A DNA stretch of 64,000 nt from DYJB01 sp963777165 (GTDB taxonomy: Bacteria > Chloroflexota > Anaerolineae > Anaerolineales > E44-bin32), in NCBI GenBank assembly GCA_963777165.1, contig CAVZPO010000023.1:248001-312000 (forward strand), in the 5' to 3' direction. How positions within the stretch are numbered: position 1 is the stretch's first letter; each line of letters starts with the position of its first letter. Below are positions 36,608 to 44,689 of the stretch, piece after piece. Both the position numbers and the translations under genes were made by a program. The notes under the pieces are model-generated. The model was not told the DNA's origin. It was given only the letters and a program-made list of their open reading frames with translations, and did no database searches.

Positions 36608-37357
36608 ATGGCCCGCCTGGTGATCCTCGGCACGGCACACGCCCTGCCGGACGCCGATCACGACAACACCCATCTGGCGGTGGTTGGGGTCGACGGCATC
36701 ACGCTGGTCGATTGTGGAGGCTCGCCGACGCTGCGCTTGCGCCAGGCCGGGCTCGACATGGCGTCGGTCACCGATCTGATCGCCACGCACTTCCATCCCG
36801 ATCATGTGTCAGGCATTCCTCTGCTCTTGATGGGCATGTGGCTCTCGGGTCGCCAGACCCCGCTCCGCGTCTACGGCCTGCACCACTGCCTCGAGCGGCT
36901 CGAAGACATGATGGGCTTCTACCAGTGGCACAACTGGCCGAACTTCTTTCCGGTGGCGTTCCATCGCCTCCCCGAACAGGAGGGCGTCGTGGTGCTGGAG
37001 CGCAGCGACCACCGCGTGCTGTCATCGCCAGTCCGCCACATGGTACCGACGATCGGCTTGCGATTCGAAGGTGTTCCTGCCGGCCGATCGGTGTGTTACT
37101 CCTCCGACACGCAGCCCTGTCCGGCGCTCACCCGGCTGGCCGCGGGGGTCGACGTCCTGCTGCATGAGTCGTCCGGGGATGGCCTGGGGCATTCGTCCGC
37201 CGCGCAGGCCGGCGAGACGGCCCGGCAGGCCGAAGTGGGGCGCTTGCTGCTGATCCACTACCCACCCGATCGCAGACAAGGGCTGGTCGAGCAGGCGAGC
37301 GCGGCGTTCCCTGGCGAGGTGCAGCTTGCGCAAGACTTGATGGAGCTGCCATTGTAG
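36608..37357 (+). CDS. Metallo-beta-lactamase-fold hydrolase (RNase Z-like)
   Basis: Soluble protein of 249 residues. The metal-binding motif THFHPDHVSGIPLL (His-x-His-x-Asp-His) is complete, with further ligands plausibly in SSPVRHMVPTIGLRF, CYSSDTQPC, HESSGDG and LLLIHYPPD. The fold resembles the RNase Z/YycJ group, but the tRNase Z exosite is not obvious, so the substrate is open. It begins 5 nt after the permease and is the last gene of this operon before a hairpin. Confidence 0.85.
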   Translation: MARLVILGTAHALPDADHDNTHLAVVGVDGITLVDCGGSPTLRLRQAGLDMASVTDLIATHFHPDHVSGIPLLLMGMWLSGRQTPLRVYGLHHCLERLEDMMGFYQWHNWPNFFPVAFHRLPEQEGVVVLERSDHRVLSSPVRHMVPTIGLRFEGVPAGRSVCYSSDTQPCPALTRLAAGVDVLLHESSGDGLGHSSAAQAGETARQAEVGRLLLIHYPPDRRQGLVEQASAAFPGEVQLAQDLMELPL

Positions 37358-37378
37358 GGATCGCCAAGGCCAACGAAA

Positions 37379-37406
37379 GCGGGGGCGGCCCTGAGGCCGC
37401 CCCCGC
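37379..37406. terminator. Bidirectional hairpin between convergent genes
   Basis: A perfect 12-bp stem (37379-37390 with 37395-37406) has loop CTGA between a plus-strand and a minus-strand gene. The minus-strand product is followed by a T-rich tail (TTTCGTT), the plus-strand one is not, so it terminates best on the minus side. Confidence 0.7.
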
Positions 37407-37435
37407 CGTGCGTGTGACTGACTGGTGTCCGAGGG

Positions 37436-37639
37436 TCAGGCGGGGGTGGGGCGAAGCGTGGCGTGCAGGAAGTGAAACTCGCCGCGGGCCGGCATCAGGT
37501 CGACGATCTCCAGCACGATGAACTCGCGCCGACCAAGCGTAATATGATCCCCGACCGCCGGCTTGTGTTCGGTATTCAAGATCGCGCCCGGGTGCGTCTC
37601 GCCGACCACGACGTAGCTGACCTTGTAGATGGCGGTCAT
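37436..37639 (-). CDS. Small hypothetical beta-rich protein, 67 aa
   Basis: Short protein beginning MTAIYKVSYVVVGETHPGAI, with alternating hydrophobic strands (GDHITLGRREFIVLEIVDLM) suggesting a small beta barrel. ATG at 37639 is preceded by GAGGAG at good spacing; a longer frame upstream overlaps the neighbouring gene. It lies 8 nt after the cyclic-nucleotide-binding gene and is probably co-transcribed with it. No family recognised. Confidence 0.7.
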   Translation of the reverse strand: MTAIYKVSYVVVGETHPGAILNTEHKPAVGDHITLGRREFIVLEIVDLMPARGEFHFLHATLRPTPA

Positions 37640-37647
37640 CGGGCTCC

Positions 37648-38094
37648 TCAGCGGCCGGTCAGGTGATAGTGGCGAAGCTTGAACGACAGGTCGGCTGCCA
37701 TATTGCGCATCACGATGAAGCCCAGGTGATGATTGGCCTCGCACAGCCTGTTGAAATCGTCCCGGTCGATCGCCTGGATCAGCGTGTGATCGGCGATTGA
37801 CTTGACGGTCGCCGAACGCGGGCCATAGTCGACCAATGCCATTTCGCCGAAGAGTTGCCCGCGGCCGAGGTGCACCACGGTGCGCGGGGCGGGGTTCTGG
37901 CCGGAGGGATTGACGACGACCTCGACGAACCCGTCGCAGATCACGAACAGCTCGCCCCCGGGCTCACCCTGGGTCGTGATCACCTGCCCGGTGCGGTATT
38001 CACGCTGCGTGCAGATTCGGGCAACGTCGGTGAGCTCCGGGGGTGTCAGTCCCTCGAAGAGCTCGACCTTGCTCAGAACCGGCCACAGGTCCAT
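37648..38094 (-). CDS. Cyclic-nucleotide-binding domain protein
   Basis: Protein of 148 residues consisting of little more than one cNMP-binding domain: VLSKVELFEGLTPPELTDVA, GEPGGELFVICDGFVEVVV, and the phosphate-binding cassette FGEMALVDYGPRSATV with conserved Glu, Arg and Ser-Ala. No helix-turn-helix follows, so it is not a Crp-type regulator; it may sense a nucleotide and act on a partner. ATG 38094 follows GGAGG. It is divergent from Hsp20, with a palindrome in between. Confidence 0.88.
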   Translation of the reverse strand: MDLWPVLSKVELFEGLTPPELTDVARICTQREYRTGQVITTQGEPGGELFVICDGFVEVVVNPSGQNPAPRTVVHLGRGQLFGEMALVDYGPRSATVKSIADHTLIQAIDRDDFNRLCEANHHLGFIVMRNMAADLSFKLRHYHLTGR

Positions 38095-38179
38095 GGGCTC
38101 ACCCTCCTGCGACGTTCCCGTCCGGATGAATTGTAGTGCAGGCGCGGCCTGGAGCAACCGGCCGCCGGAACCCAGGGCT

Positions 38180-38214
38180 GCCGTTCGCCGAACGGCGTTG
38201 TGGTAAGATATGAT
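38180..38214. promoter_or_regulatory. Palindrome and -10 in the CNB/Hsp20 divergent region
   Basis: A perfect 17-bp inverted repeat GCCGTTCG-C-CGAACGGC (38180-38196) lies between the two divergent genes. A TATGAT -10 (38209-38214) for Hsp20 follows at a distance that leaves no good -35, so the palindrome may be an activator or repressor site. It is not a CIRCE (HrcA) element. Confidence 0.55.
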
Positions 38215-38243
38215 ATCCGCCAACCCTCGCAAGGCCCCCGAAC

Positions 38244-38675
38244 ATGAAGACCGTGACCCTGCAGACCGTCGAGCCGTTGCGCCTGCTGGGTGACGACGAG
38301 TCCTGGCCGCGCCACTCCGGGCTGCCCGCCGGATGGCACCTCACCCGGCGCTCCCACCTATGGCGGCCTCCCACGGATGCCTATGAGACGGAGGACGCCT
38401 TCATCGTGGTCGTCGAGGCGGCCGGTATGCGAGGGGCGGAGTTCTCGGTGACCTTCGAGCGTCAGATCCTGTGGATCCACGGTTCGCGTGGCGATGCCGG
38501 CGGATCGAAGGCCTACCACCAGATGGAGATTGCCTACGGCGAGTTTGAAACCGGCGTGCACGTTCACGCTCCGGTCGACGAATCCGCCATCGAGGCGTCC
38601 TACAACGATGGATTCCTGCGTGTCATCCTACCTAAAACTCATCCCCGCCGCATCCCGCTCGAGCCAGCTTCCTGA
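38244..38675 (+). CDS. Hsp20/alpha-crystallin small heat-shock protein
   Basis: ATP-independent holdase chaperone of 143 residues. The alpha-crystallin domain (about 45-135) begins PPTDAYETEDAFIVVVEAAG and ends YNDGFLRVILPK, followed by a short C-terminal extension with IPLEP that can serve as the I-x-I/V oligomerisation tail. No ribosome-binding site is obvious. It is 79 nt upstream of lon on the same strand, a sensible proteostasis pairing. Confidence 0.9.
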   Translation: MKTVTLQTVEPLRLLGDDESWPRHSGLPAGWHLTRRSHLWRPPTDAYETEDAFIVVVEAAGMRGAEFSVTFERQILWIHGSRGDAGGSKAYHQMEIAYGEFETGVHVHAPVDESAIEASYNDGFLRVILPKTHPRRIPLEPAS

Positions 38676-38754
38676 TCCGGCAGCGCCGGATCGTGTGAGC
38701 CCAGAGGGCCCTGTCCTGGCTGCTGCTTCTCTGTTCCCGCTCGGACAGCTCGGA

Positions 38755-41298
38755 ATGCAAGCTCCCGACGAACCCGAAACCCCGGCGCCGCTGATCATCG
38801 TCCAGGAAGGTGGCCCGTTGCGGGAGCCTTCCGGACTGGGGCCGGATCTGACGCAGCTCCCGGAGGAGCTGCCGATCCTGCCCCTGCGCGGGCTGGTGGT
38901 CTATCCGCATACGGCGGTCCCCCTGACCATCGGGCAACCGAGGTCGATCAAGCTGATCGACGACGTCGCCGGCGAGAAGCGGTTGATCGGGCTGGTCGCG
39001 TCACGTAACCCGGAGCTCGAACAACCCTCCCCGGAAGACCTGTATCGCTACGGGACGGTCGGATCAATTCAACGGCTGTTCCGTGCGCCGGATGGAACGA
39101 TCCGCATGATCGTCCATGGGTTGGCGCGCTTCGAGCTGGGGGAGTTCACCAGCCTGGAGCCGTATCTAGTCGCCCGCATCCACCTGCGGCCGGAGGTGGT
39201 CGAGGAAGGCCTCGAGATCGAGGCTCAGGTACGCGCCGCCAAAGATCAGTTCCAGAAAGCCGCCGAACTCGCCCCGACGCTTCCCCGCGAGATCGTGGCC
39301 AGCGTAGTTCTGCTGGAGGACCCGGTCCACGTCGCCTACACGATCACCAACTATCAGCGGATGGATCTGGAGGAGGCAGAAGCCATCCTGGAGGAAGACA
39401 GCGTCCAGGCCAAGCTGCGCAGGCTGAACACATTGCTGGGCCGCGAGATCGAGGTGCTGTCGCTCGGGCAGCAGATCCAACAGGAGGCACGCACCGAGAT
39501 CGAGAAGGTCCAGCGCGAGTACTTCCTGCGTGAGCAGTTGAAGGCGATCCAGCGCGAGCTGGGCGAATCCGATGAGCAGGCAGTCGAGGTCGAAGAGTTC
39601 CGCAAGCGTATCGCCTCGGCGGCGATGCCCGAGGAGGCGGAGAAGCAGGCGCGCCGGGAGCTGGACCGCCTGGCGCGGTTGCCGACCGCCGCCGCGGAAT
39701 ACGGCGTCATCCGGACGTACCTGGACTGGCTGGCGGCCCTGCCGTGGGGGAAGGTCTCCCCGGACAATCTGGAGCTGACCCACGCGCGCCAGGTGCTGGA
39801 CGCCGACCACTTCGGACTGCAGGACATCAAGCAGCGCATCCTCGAGTACCTGGCGGTGCGTAAGCTGCGCGTCGAGCGCCCGTCGACGGACGAGGCTCCG
39901 GTGCAGGATGTCATCCGCCGGGAGCGCGAGGGCGTGATCCTGTGCTTCGTCGGCCCCCCTGGAGTGGGGAAGACCTCGCTCGGACGATCCATCGCTCGGG
40001 CCATGGGCCGCGAGTTCGTCCGCATCTCGCTGGGCGGCGTGCACGACGAGGCGGAGATCCGGGGCCATCGCCGGACGTATATCGGCGCGATGCCCGGGCG
40101 GATCTTGCAGGCCTTGCGGCGGATCGAATCGCGCAACCCGGTCTTCATGCTGGATGAGGTGGACAAGATGGGGAGCGATTTCCGCGGAGACCCCTCCTCG
40201 GCGCTGCTCGAAGTCCTCGATCCGGAACAGAACCGCGAGTTTCGCGATCACTACCTCGAAGTGGCCTTCGATCTCTCGCAGGTGATGTTCATCACCACGG
40301 CCAACTGGCTCGAGACGATCCCCGGCCCGCTGCTCGACCGGATGGAGGTCATCCAGCTTTCGGGCTACACCGAGCTGGAGAAGCTGGCGATTGCCCGCAA
40401 GTACCTTCTGCCGCGGCAGATCCGGGAGAACGGACTGAAGGAAGGCGAGGTCACGATCCTGGACGAGGCGTTCCACAAGGTCATCCGCGCCTACACCCGC
40501 GAAGCCGGCGTGCGCAACCTGGAGCGCGAGATTGGGAAGCTGTGCCGAAAGGCGGCCACCCGGATCGCCGAAGGAACGCAGACCGCCGTCGAGGTCAACG
40601 CCGAGGTAGCCGCCGAGTACCTGGGCAAGCCCCGCTTCCTGGGCGCCGAGGAGATGGCCGAACGGACTTCGCTGCCGGGCGTCGCCGCCGGCCTGGCGTG
40701 GACGCCGACGGGTGGCGAGGTCTTGTTCATCGAGGCCGCTGCCATGCCGGGTGGCAAGCAGTTCCTGCTCACCGGCTCCCTCGGCCAGGTGATGCAGGAG
40801 TCCGCGCGTGCCGGCCTATCGTACGTGCGTTCGATCTCCGGCCAGCTCGGGATCTCCGAGAAGTACTGGGCGTCGCACGACATCCACCTGCACATTCCGG
40901 CCGGCGCGGTCCCGAAGGATGGGCCCTCGGCCGGCGTGACGATGGCCGTGGCCCTGGCTTCGCTGGCCACCGGCCGCCCGGTGCGGCACGATGTGGGCAT
41001 GACCGGAGAGATCACGTTGCGCGGCAAGGTGCTTCCGATCGGCGGCCTGAAGGAGAAAGTCCTGGCCGCCCACCGTGTGGGCCTGCGCCGCGTCATCCTT
41101 CCGCGGCGCAACGAACCTGATCTGGACGACGTGCCGTCGGAGGTCAAGGATCAGATGGACTTTGTCCTGGCGGATACGGTGGCGGATGTGCTGGCGGCCA
41201 GCCTCGAGCCGAAACGCGTGGACCGGGCACGTCCCTCCCGCCGCAAGCCTGCAGCGGGCACCGCCGCGCGCCGTCGCACCCCGCGGACGAGAGGCTAG
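38755..41298 (+). CDS. lon: ATP-dependent Lon protease
   Basis: LonA protease of 847 residues, which degrades misfolded and regulatory proteins. The N-terminal substrate-binding domain starts at LPILPLRGLVVYPHTAVPLT. A coiled-coil (QREYFLREQLKAIQRELGE) follows. The AAA+ module has Walker A GPPGVGKTS (about 399-407), Walker B VFMLDEVDKM and the arginine region GPLLDRMEVI. The protease domain has catalytic Ser near 723 (KDGPSAGVT) and Lys near 766 (GGLKEKVLAAHR), at the usual spacing. A basic Arg/Lys tail of about 25 residues follows. GTG 38695 is an alternative start adding 20 residues. Confidence 0.97.
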   Translation: MQAPDEPETPAPLIIVQEGGPLREPSGLGPDLTQLPEELPILPLRGLVVYPHTAVPLTIGQPRSIKLIDDVAGEKRLIGLVASRNPELEQPSPEDLYRYGTVGSIQRLFRAPDGTIRMIVHGLARFELGEFTSLEPYLVARIHLRPEVVEEGLEIEAQVRAAKDQFQKAAELAPTLPREIVASVVLLEDPVHVAYTITNYQRMDLEEAEAILEEDSVQAKLRRLNTLLGREIEVLSLGQQIQQEARTEIEKVQREYFLREQLKAIQRELGESDEQAVEVEEFRKRIASAAMPEEAEKQARRELDRLARLPTAAAEYGVIRTYLDWLAALPWGKVSPDNLELTHARQVLDADHFGLQDIKQRILEYLAVRKLRVERPSTDEAPVQDVIRREREGVILCFVGPPGVGKTSLGRSIARAMGREFVRISLGGVHDEAEIRGHRRTYIGAMPGRILQALRRIESRNPVFMLDEVDKMGSDFRGDPSSALLEVLDPEQNREFRDHYLEVAFDLSQVMFITTANWLETIPGPLLDRMEVIQLSGYTELEKLAIARKYLLPRQIRENGLKEGEVTILDEAFHKVIRAYTREAGVRNLEREIGKLCRKAATRIAEGTQTAVEVNAEVAAEYLGKPRFLGAEEMAERTSLPGVAAGLAWTPTGGEVLFIEAAAMPGGKQFLLTGSLGQVMQESARAGLSYVRSISGQLGISEKYWASHDIHLHIPAGAVPKDGPSAGVTMAVALASLATGRPVRHDVGMTGEITLRGKVLPIGGLKEKVLAAHRVGLRRVILPRRNEPDLDDVPSEVKDQMDFVLADTVADVLAASLEPKRVDRARPSRRKPAAGTAARRRTPRTRG

Positions 41299-41305
41299 AG
41301 CGCAC

Positions 41306-41707
41306 TTGGCGCCTGAACCGGCTCCCCGCGCAAGGATCCTGGTCGTGGACGACGATCAGATCATGGTCTCCCTCCTGCACACGCTCCTGCAGCTGGACGG
41401 CTTCGAGGTCCTCGGCGGACTGCCCGATAAGCCGTTCCTCGAGGCGGCGCGCGCCAGCCGGCCGGACCTGATCCTGATGGACGTCTTCCTGCGCGGGACC
41501 GACGGCCTGGACCTGCTGACTCAGCTGAAGGCCGACCCGGAGATGTCCGGGACGCCGGTGGTGATGTGTTCCGGCATGGACGTCGGCGAACAATGTACGA
41601 CCCGGGGAGCGCAGGCGTTCTTACTCAAGCCCTACTCCCCGGATCATCTTCTGACAACGATTCGGGCGTGCCTGGCAGAGCCGGGTTCGCCCAAAGGACA
41701 ATCCTAG
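41306..41707 (+). CDS. Single-domain response regulator (receiver only)
   Basis: Protein of about 133 residues from a TTG start 7 nt after the lon stop. It is one receiver domain: acidic cluster ILVVDDDQIMVSLL, phosphoacceptor in LILMDVFLRGTDG, Ser/Thr switch VVMCSGMD and lysine AFLLKPYSPDHLL. With no output domain it probably signals by phospho-dependent binding or acts in a phosphorelay. No cognate kinase is adjacent. Tight spacing puts it in a lon transcript with the PHP-AlbA_2 gene. Confidence 0.88.
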   Translation: MAPEPAPRARILVVDDDQIMVSLLHTLLQLDGFEVLGGLPDKPFLEAARASRPDLILMDVFLRGTDGLDLLTQLKADPEMSGTPVVMCSGMDVGEQCTTRGAQAFLLKPYSPDHLLTTIRACLAEPGSPKGQS

Positions 41708-41708
41708 A

Positions 41709-43475
41709 GTGACCAAACGAACAGAGCGCGGGTCCGAACGACGCTGGTGCGTCGGCGACCTGCACCTCCATACCCCTGCCTCAAGCGACTTTCAGGAGTC
41801 CGGGGTGAACTATCTCGATCTCCTGCGGCGGGCCGAAGCCCGCGGCCTGGACATCATCGCCTTCACCGACCACAACTCGACGGCCGGCTACCGGACCATG
41901 CTGGAGGAGATCCAGAAACTCGAGCTCCTTGAAGGGCTCGGGCGGCTGACGCCGGATGAGCGCGAGCGGCTGGCCGAGTACCGCAGGCTGCGCACCAAGG
42001 TCCTGGTCCTGCCAGGCTTCGAGTTCACCGCGACCTTCGGTTTCCACATCCTGGCCATCTTTCCTCCCGACAAGTCGATGCGCGAGCTCGACCACCTGCT
42101 GCTCAGCCTGCGCATCCCCGCGGACCAGCTGGACCATGGCTCGTCGACCGTGGGGGCCACGTCGGATGTGCTGACCGCCTACCAGATGATCCACGAGGCG
42201 GGCGGCCTGGTGATCGCCGCGCACGCCAACTCGGCGAACGGTGTGGCCATGCGCGGCTTCTCCTTCGGGGGCCAGACCAAGATCGCCTACACGCAGGACC
42301 CGAACCTGCACGCGCTCGAGGTGACCGACCTGACGCAGGGGGGCCGCCGATCGACGGCGACCTTCTTCCTGGGGACCAAGCCGGAATATCCCCGGCGCAT
42401 GCATACCATCCAGGGATCCGACTCCCATCGCCTGCGCACCGATCCCGAGAACAAGAAGAACCTGGGCGTCGGAGACCGGGCCACGGAGTTCCTGCTGCCG
42501 ACGGTGAGCTTCGAGGCGCTGAAGGAGCTCTTTCTGAGCAACGACTTCGCCCGCACGCGACCGCACAAGGCCGCCGCCGACGAGGCCTACGACTTCATCC
42601 TGCAGGCGCGCGACGAAGGCCCGAGCATTGTCCAGGGCTTCCACGACAGCATGGCCCAGCGCGGCGGCGCACGCTATGCCATCATCGCCGACGTATGCGC
42701 CCTGGCTAACACCAACGGCGGTACGTTGTATATCGGCGTGACGGCCGACCCGAAAGTCCCGCCGGTCGGCGTCCAGAATGCCGCCTCGCAAGCTGCGGTG
42801 CTCGAGAAGGAGATCAAGAGCCGCATCTCTCCCGTGCTGACCTGCGATGTCGATACACAGGAGACGGGGGGCAAGTCGATCCTGCGCGTGCTGGTGCCGC
42901 GCGGTGACGATCCGCCCTACGCCGTGGATGACAATAAGATCTACGTGCGCGAAGAAGCGGAGACCGGGCTCGCTATCCGCGACGAGATCGTGCTCCTCGT
43001 TCAGCGCGGTCATAAGCCTGCCGGGCTGCCGACACCCGTGCCCGCCGCCTCGGCGGCGGAACCGGAGGCCGGGCCGGCAGCCGAGGCGCGTGCCCCACAT
43101 CGGGCGCCCGAGGGAGCTTCGGATGCGCCTCGTACGGGGGTTGAAGTGGTCGGGGTCGAAGAGCGCGACGGAACGCGCTACTACGCTATGCGCGACCTGC
43201 GGAATGGGAACCTGGTCAAGAACGTCACGCGCTCCTCGGCCCGCCGGCTCTGGCACTACGCCATCACCCAGTTCGAGCAGCTCCCTGCAGATCTGAACAG
43301 CGCGCGCCTTGCCTGGCAGGCCGATCTGGCGATCCTGTCCGAGCAGAAGCGCGGCAAGGGACGGCGCTTCGACCTCGGCCAGCGCACGGCCGAAGGCACC
43401 CGGGTCTACTTCGGCGTAACCGAGGACGGGATCCACGGCGAGTGGAAGCGGCTGGTGGGCGGCGAGGCCGAGTAG
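41709..43475 (+). CDS. PHP phosphoesterase-AlbA_2 fusion protein
   Basis: Protein of 588 residues, GTG start 1 nt after the receiver gene. Residues 12-270 are a PHP domain with metal motifs DLHLHTP (17-23), FTDHNST (52-58), PGFEFTA, IAAHANS and QGSDSHR. Residues about 290-420 are an AlbA_2 (Schlafen-like) module: IADVCALANTNGGTLYIGV, SRISPVLTC, GGKSILRVLVPRGDDPPYAV, DNKIYVREEAETGLAIRDEI. After a Pro/Ala/Glu-rich linker, residues about 465-585 form an unrecognised C-terminal domain (RYYAMRDLRNGNLVKNVTRS, VYFGVTEDGIHGEW). A nucleic-acid-bound phosphoesterase is a reasonable reading, but its pathway is unknown. Confidence 0.85.
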   Translation: MTKRTERGSERRWCVGDLHLHTPASSDFQESGVNYLDLLRRAEARGLDIIAFTDHNSTAGYRTMLEEIQKLELLEGLGRLTPDERERLAEYRRLRTKVLVLPGFEFTATFGFHILAIFPPDKSMRELDHLLLSLRIPADQLDHGSSTVGATSDVLTAYQMIHEAGGLVIAAHANSANGVAMRGFSFGGQTKIAYTQDPNLHALEVTDLTQGGRRSTATFFLGTKPEYPRRMHTIQGSDSHRLRTDPENKKNLGVGDRATEFLLPTVSFEALKELFLSNDFARTRPHKAAADEAYDFILQARDEGPSIVQGFHDSMAQRGGARYAIIADVCALANTNGGTLYIGVTADPKVPPVGVQNAASQAAVLEKEIKSRISPVLTCDVDTQETGGKSILRVLVPRGDDPPYAVDDNKIYVREEAETGLAIRDEIVLLVQRGHKPAGLPTPVPAASAAEPEAGPAAEARAPHRAPEGASDAPRTGVEVVGVEERDGTRYYAMRDLRNGNLVKNVTRSSARRLWHYAITQFEQLPADLNSARLAWQADLAILSEQKRGKGRRFDLGQRTAEGTRVYFGVTEDGIHGEWKRLVGGEAE

Positions 43476-43505
43476 CCGCCGTTCAACTCCACAGGACCGC
43501 CAGGT

Positions 43506-43958
43506 ATGAGCTCGCCCCCCCAGAGCGCTGACGACGGCGTCCGACTGCGGACCTTCTCCTTCGACCGGGATTGGGAGGCGGTCCGCGCGCTGTGGGCGCG
43601 CTGCGGCCCCGGCGTCCAGTTCTCTCGGTCGGATGAGCCGGCGGAAATCCAGAAGAAGCTCCAGCGAGACCCGGATCTGTTTCTGGTTGCCGAACGCGAG
43701 GGGCACGTGATCGGCGCGGTGATGGGCGGATTCGACGGCCGGCGCGGGCTGGTCTACCACCTCGCCGTGGCGCCTGAAGCCCGCCAACAGGGGACCGGCG
43801 CGGCGCTCATGGCTGAGCTCGAAGCACGACTGAAAGCCGAGGGCTGCCTCAAGTGCTATCTTCTGGTCACCCGCGAGAACGCCGACGTCCTGGCCTTCTA
43901 TAGCGCCCGCGGGTGGGATGTGATGGACTTGTACCTGATGGGGAAGGTGCTCGAATGA
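43506..43958 (+). CDS. GNAT-family N-acetyltransferase
   Basis: Protein of 150 residues with complete GNAT motifs: FLVAEREGHVIGAVMGGFDG, the acetyl-CoA loop YHLAVAPEARQQGTGAALMA, and the C-terminal CYLLVTRENADVLAFYSARG, which resembles RimI-like enzymes. The stop overlaps the MogA-like start as ATGA, so the two are co-translated. Substrate unknown. Confidence 0.88.
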   Translation: MSSPPQSADDGVRLRTFSFDRDWEAVRALWARCGPGVQFSRSDEPAEIQKKLQRDPDLFLVAEREGHVIGAVMGGFDGRRGLVYHLAVAPEARQQGTGAALMAELEARLKAEGCLKCYLLVTRENADVLAFYSARGWDVMDLYLMGKVLE

Positions 43959-44470
43959 AGGTCGCCATTCTGACGATTTCCGATCGCTCGGCGCGCCAGG
44001 AACGCCCGGATGCCTCCGGGCCGGCGCTGCGCGAGCGCATCGAGCGTGGCGGTCACGCGGTGGTCCAGACGGCCGTGCTCCCTGACGAACAGCCGCAGAT
44101 CGAGTCTCGGTTGCGTGACTGGGCGGATCACCATGCGGCCGACCTGATCCTGACAACGGGGGGGACGGGCGTGGCGGCGCGAGATCGGACGCCGGAGGCG
44201 ACGCTGGCGGTGTGCGAACGCATCGTCCCGGGCATCGCCGAGGTCATGCGCCAGGCGGGTCTGTCGAAGACTCCGCACGCGATGCTGTCGCGCGGAGTTG
44301 CCGGCGTTCGCGGAAGGGCGCTGATTGTGAACCTTCCGGGCAACCCGCGAGCGGCCGTGGAATCCCTGGAGGCGGTGCTGCCGGCGCTGCCACATGCGGT
44401 GGAGCTGCTCTCCGGATCGGCCGATGCCGAGCACGGGCATCGCAAACCGCCGGGCGCCATCGCCATCTGA
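43955..44470 (+). CDS. MogA/MoaB-type molybdopterin adenylyltransferase
   Basis: Protein of 171 residues of the MoaB/MogA family, which adenylylates molybdopterin before metal insertion. Signatures: VAILTISDRSARQERPDASG (substrate-binding Ser and Asp), LILTTGGTGVAARDRTPEA (the TTGGTG loop), VPGIAEVMRQAGL, and NLPGNPRAAVESLEAVLP. No other molybdenum cofactor gene is in the window. Start chosen at the ATGA overlap. Confidence 0.9.
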   Translation: MKVAILTISDRSARQERPDASGPALRERIERGGHAVVQTAVLPDEQPQIESRLRDWADHHAADLILTTGGTGVAARDRTPEATLAVCERIVPGIAEVMRQAGLSKTPHAMLSRGVAGVRGRALIVNLPGNPRAAVESLEAVLPALPHAVELLSGSADAEHGHRKPPGAIAI

Positions 44471-44496
44471 GCCGCATGAGTGGGGTCAACGCAGAC

Positions 44497-44520
44497 GCGG
44501 GCCCGACGGCCCGCTTCTGA
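44497..44520 (+). terminator. Hairpin terminator after the MogA-like gene
   Basis: A perfect 7-bp stem GCGGGCC/GGCCCGC (44497-44503 and 44508-44514) with loop CGAC is followed by TTCTGATT. It lies in the 219-bp gap between convergent genes; nothing else is seen there. Confidence 0.75.
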
Positions 44521-44689
44521 TTCCCGCCGCCATCTTCTGGCGCCTGCGAGCGTCCCGAACCTCGCCCCGACTTCGTCTGGGCGCCGAGGGCGAGATTCCC
44601 CAGTGTCTCCAGGGATCTCCGGCCGCCCGATCCCCGCACCGGCAGGGCGGGATTGGGGCTCGAATGCCGCTGGGTGTCTGCGCGCCCCG

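Noticed and set aside
39166..40476. A 436-codon minus-strand open frame opposite lon
   Set aside because: Lon motifs on the plus strand are unambiguous and the antisense frame has no protein-like features.
41781..44156. A 791-codon minus-strand open frame opposite the PHP-AlbA_2 and GNAT genes
   Set aside because: The plus strand encodes recognisable domains here; the minus frame has Arg/Gly/Asp-rich shadow composition and no family motifs, as expected in GC-rich DNA.
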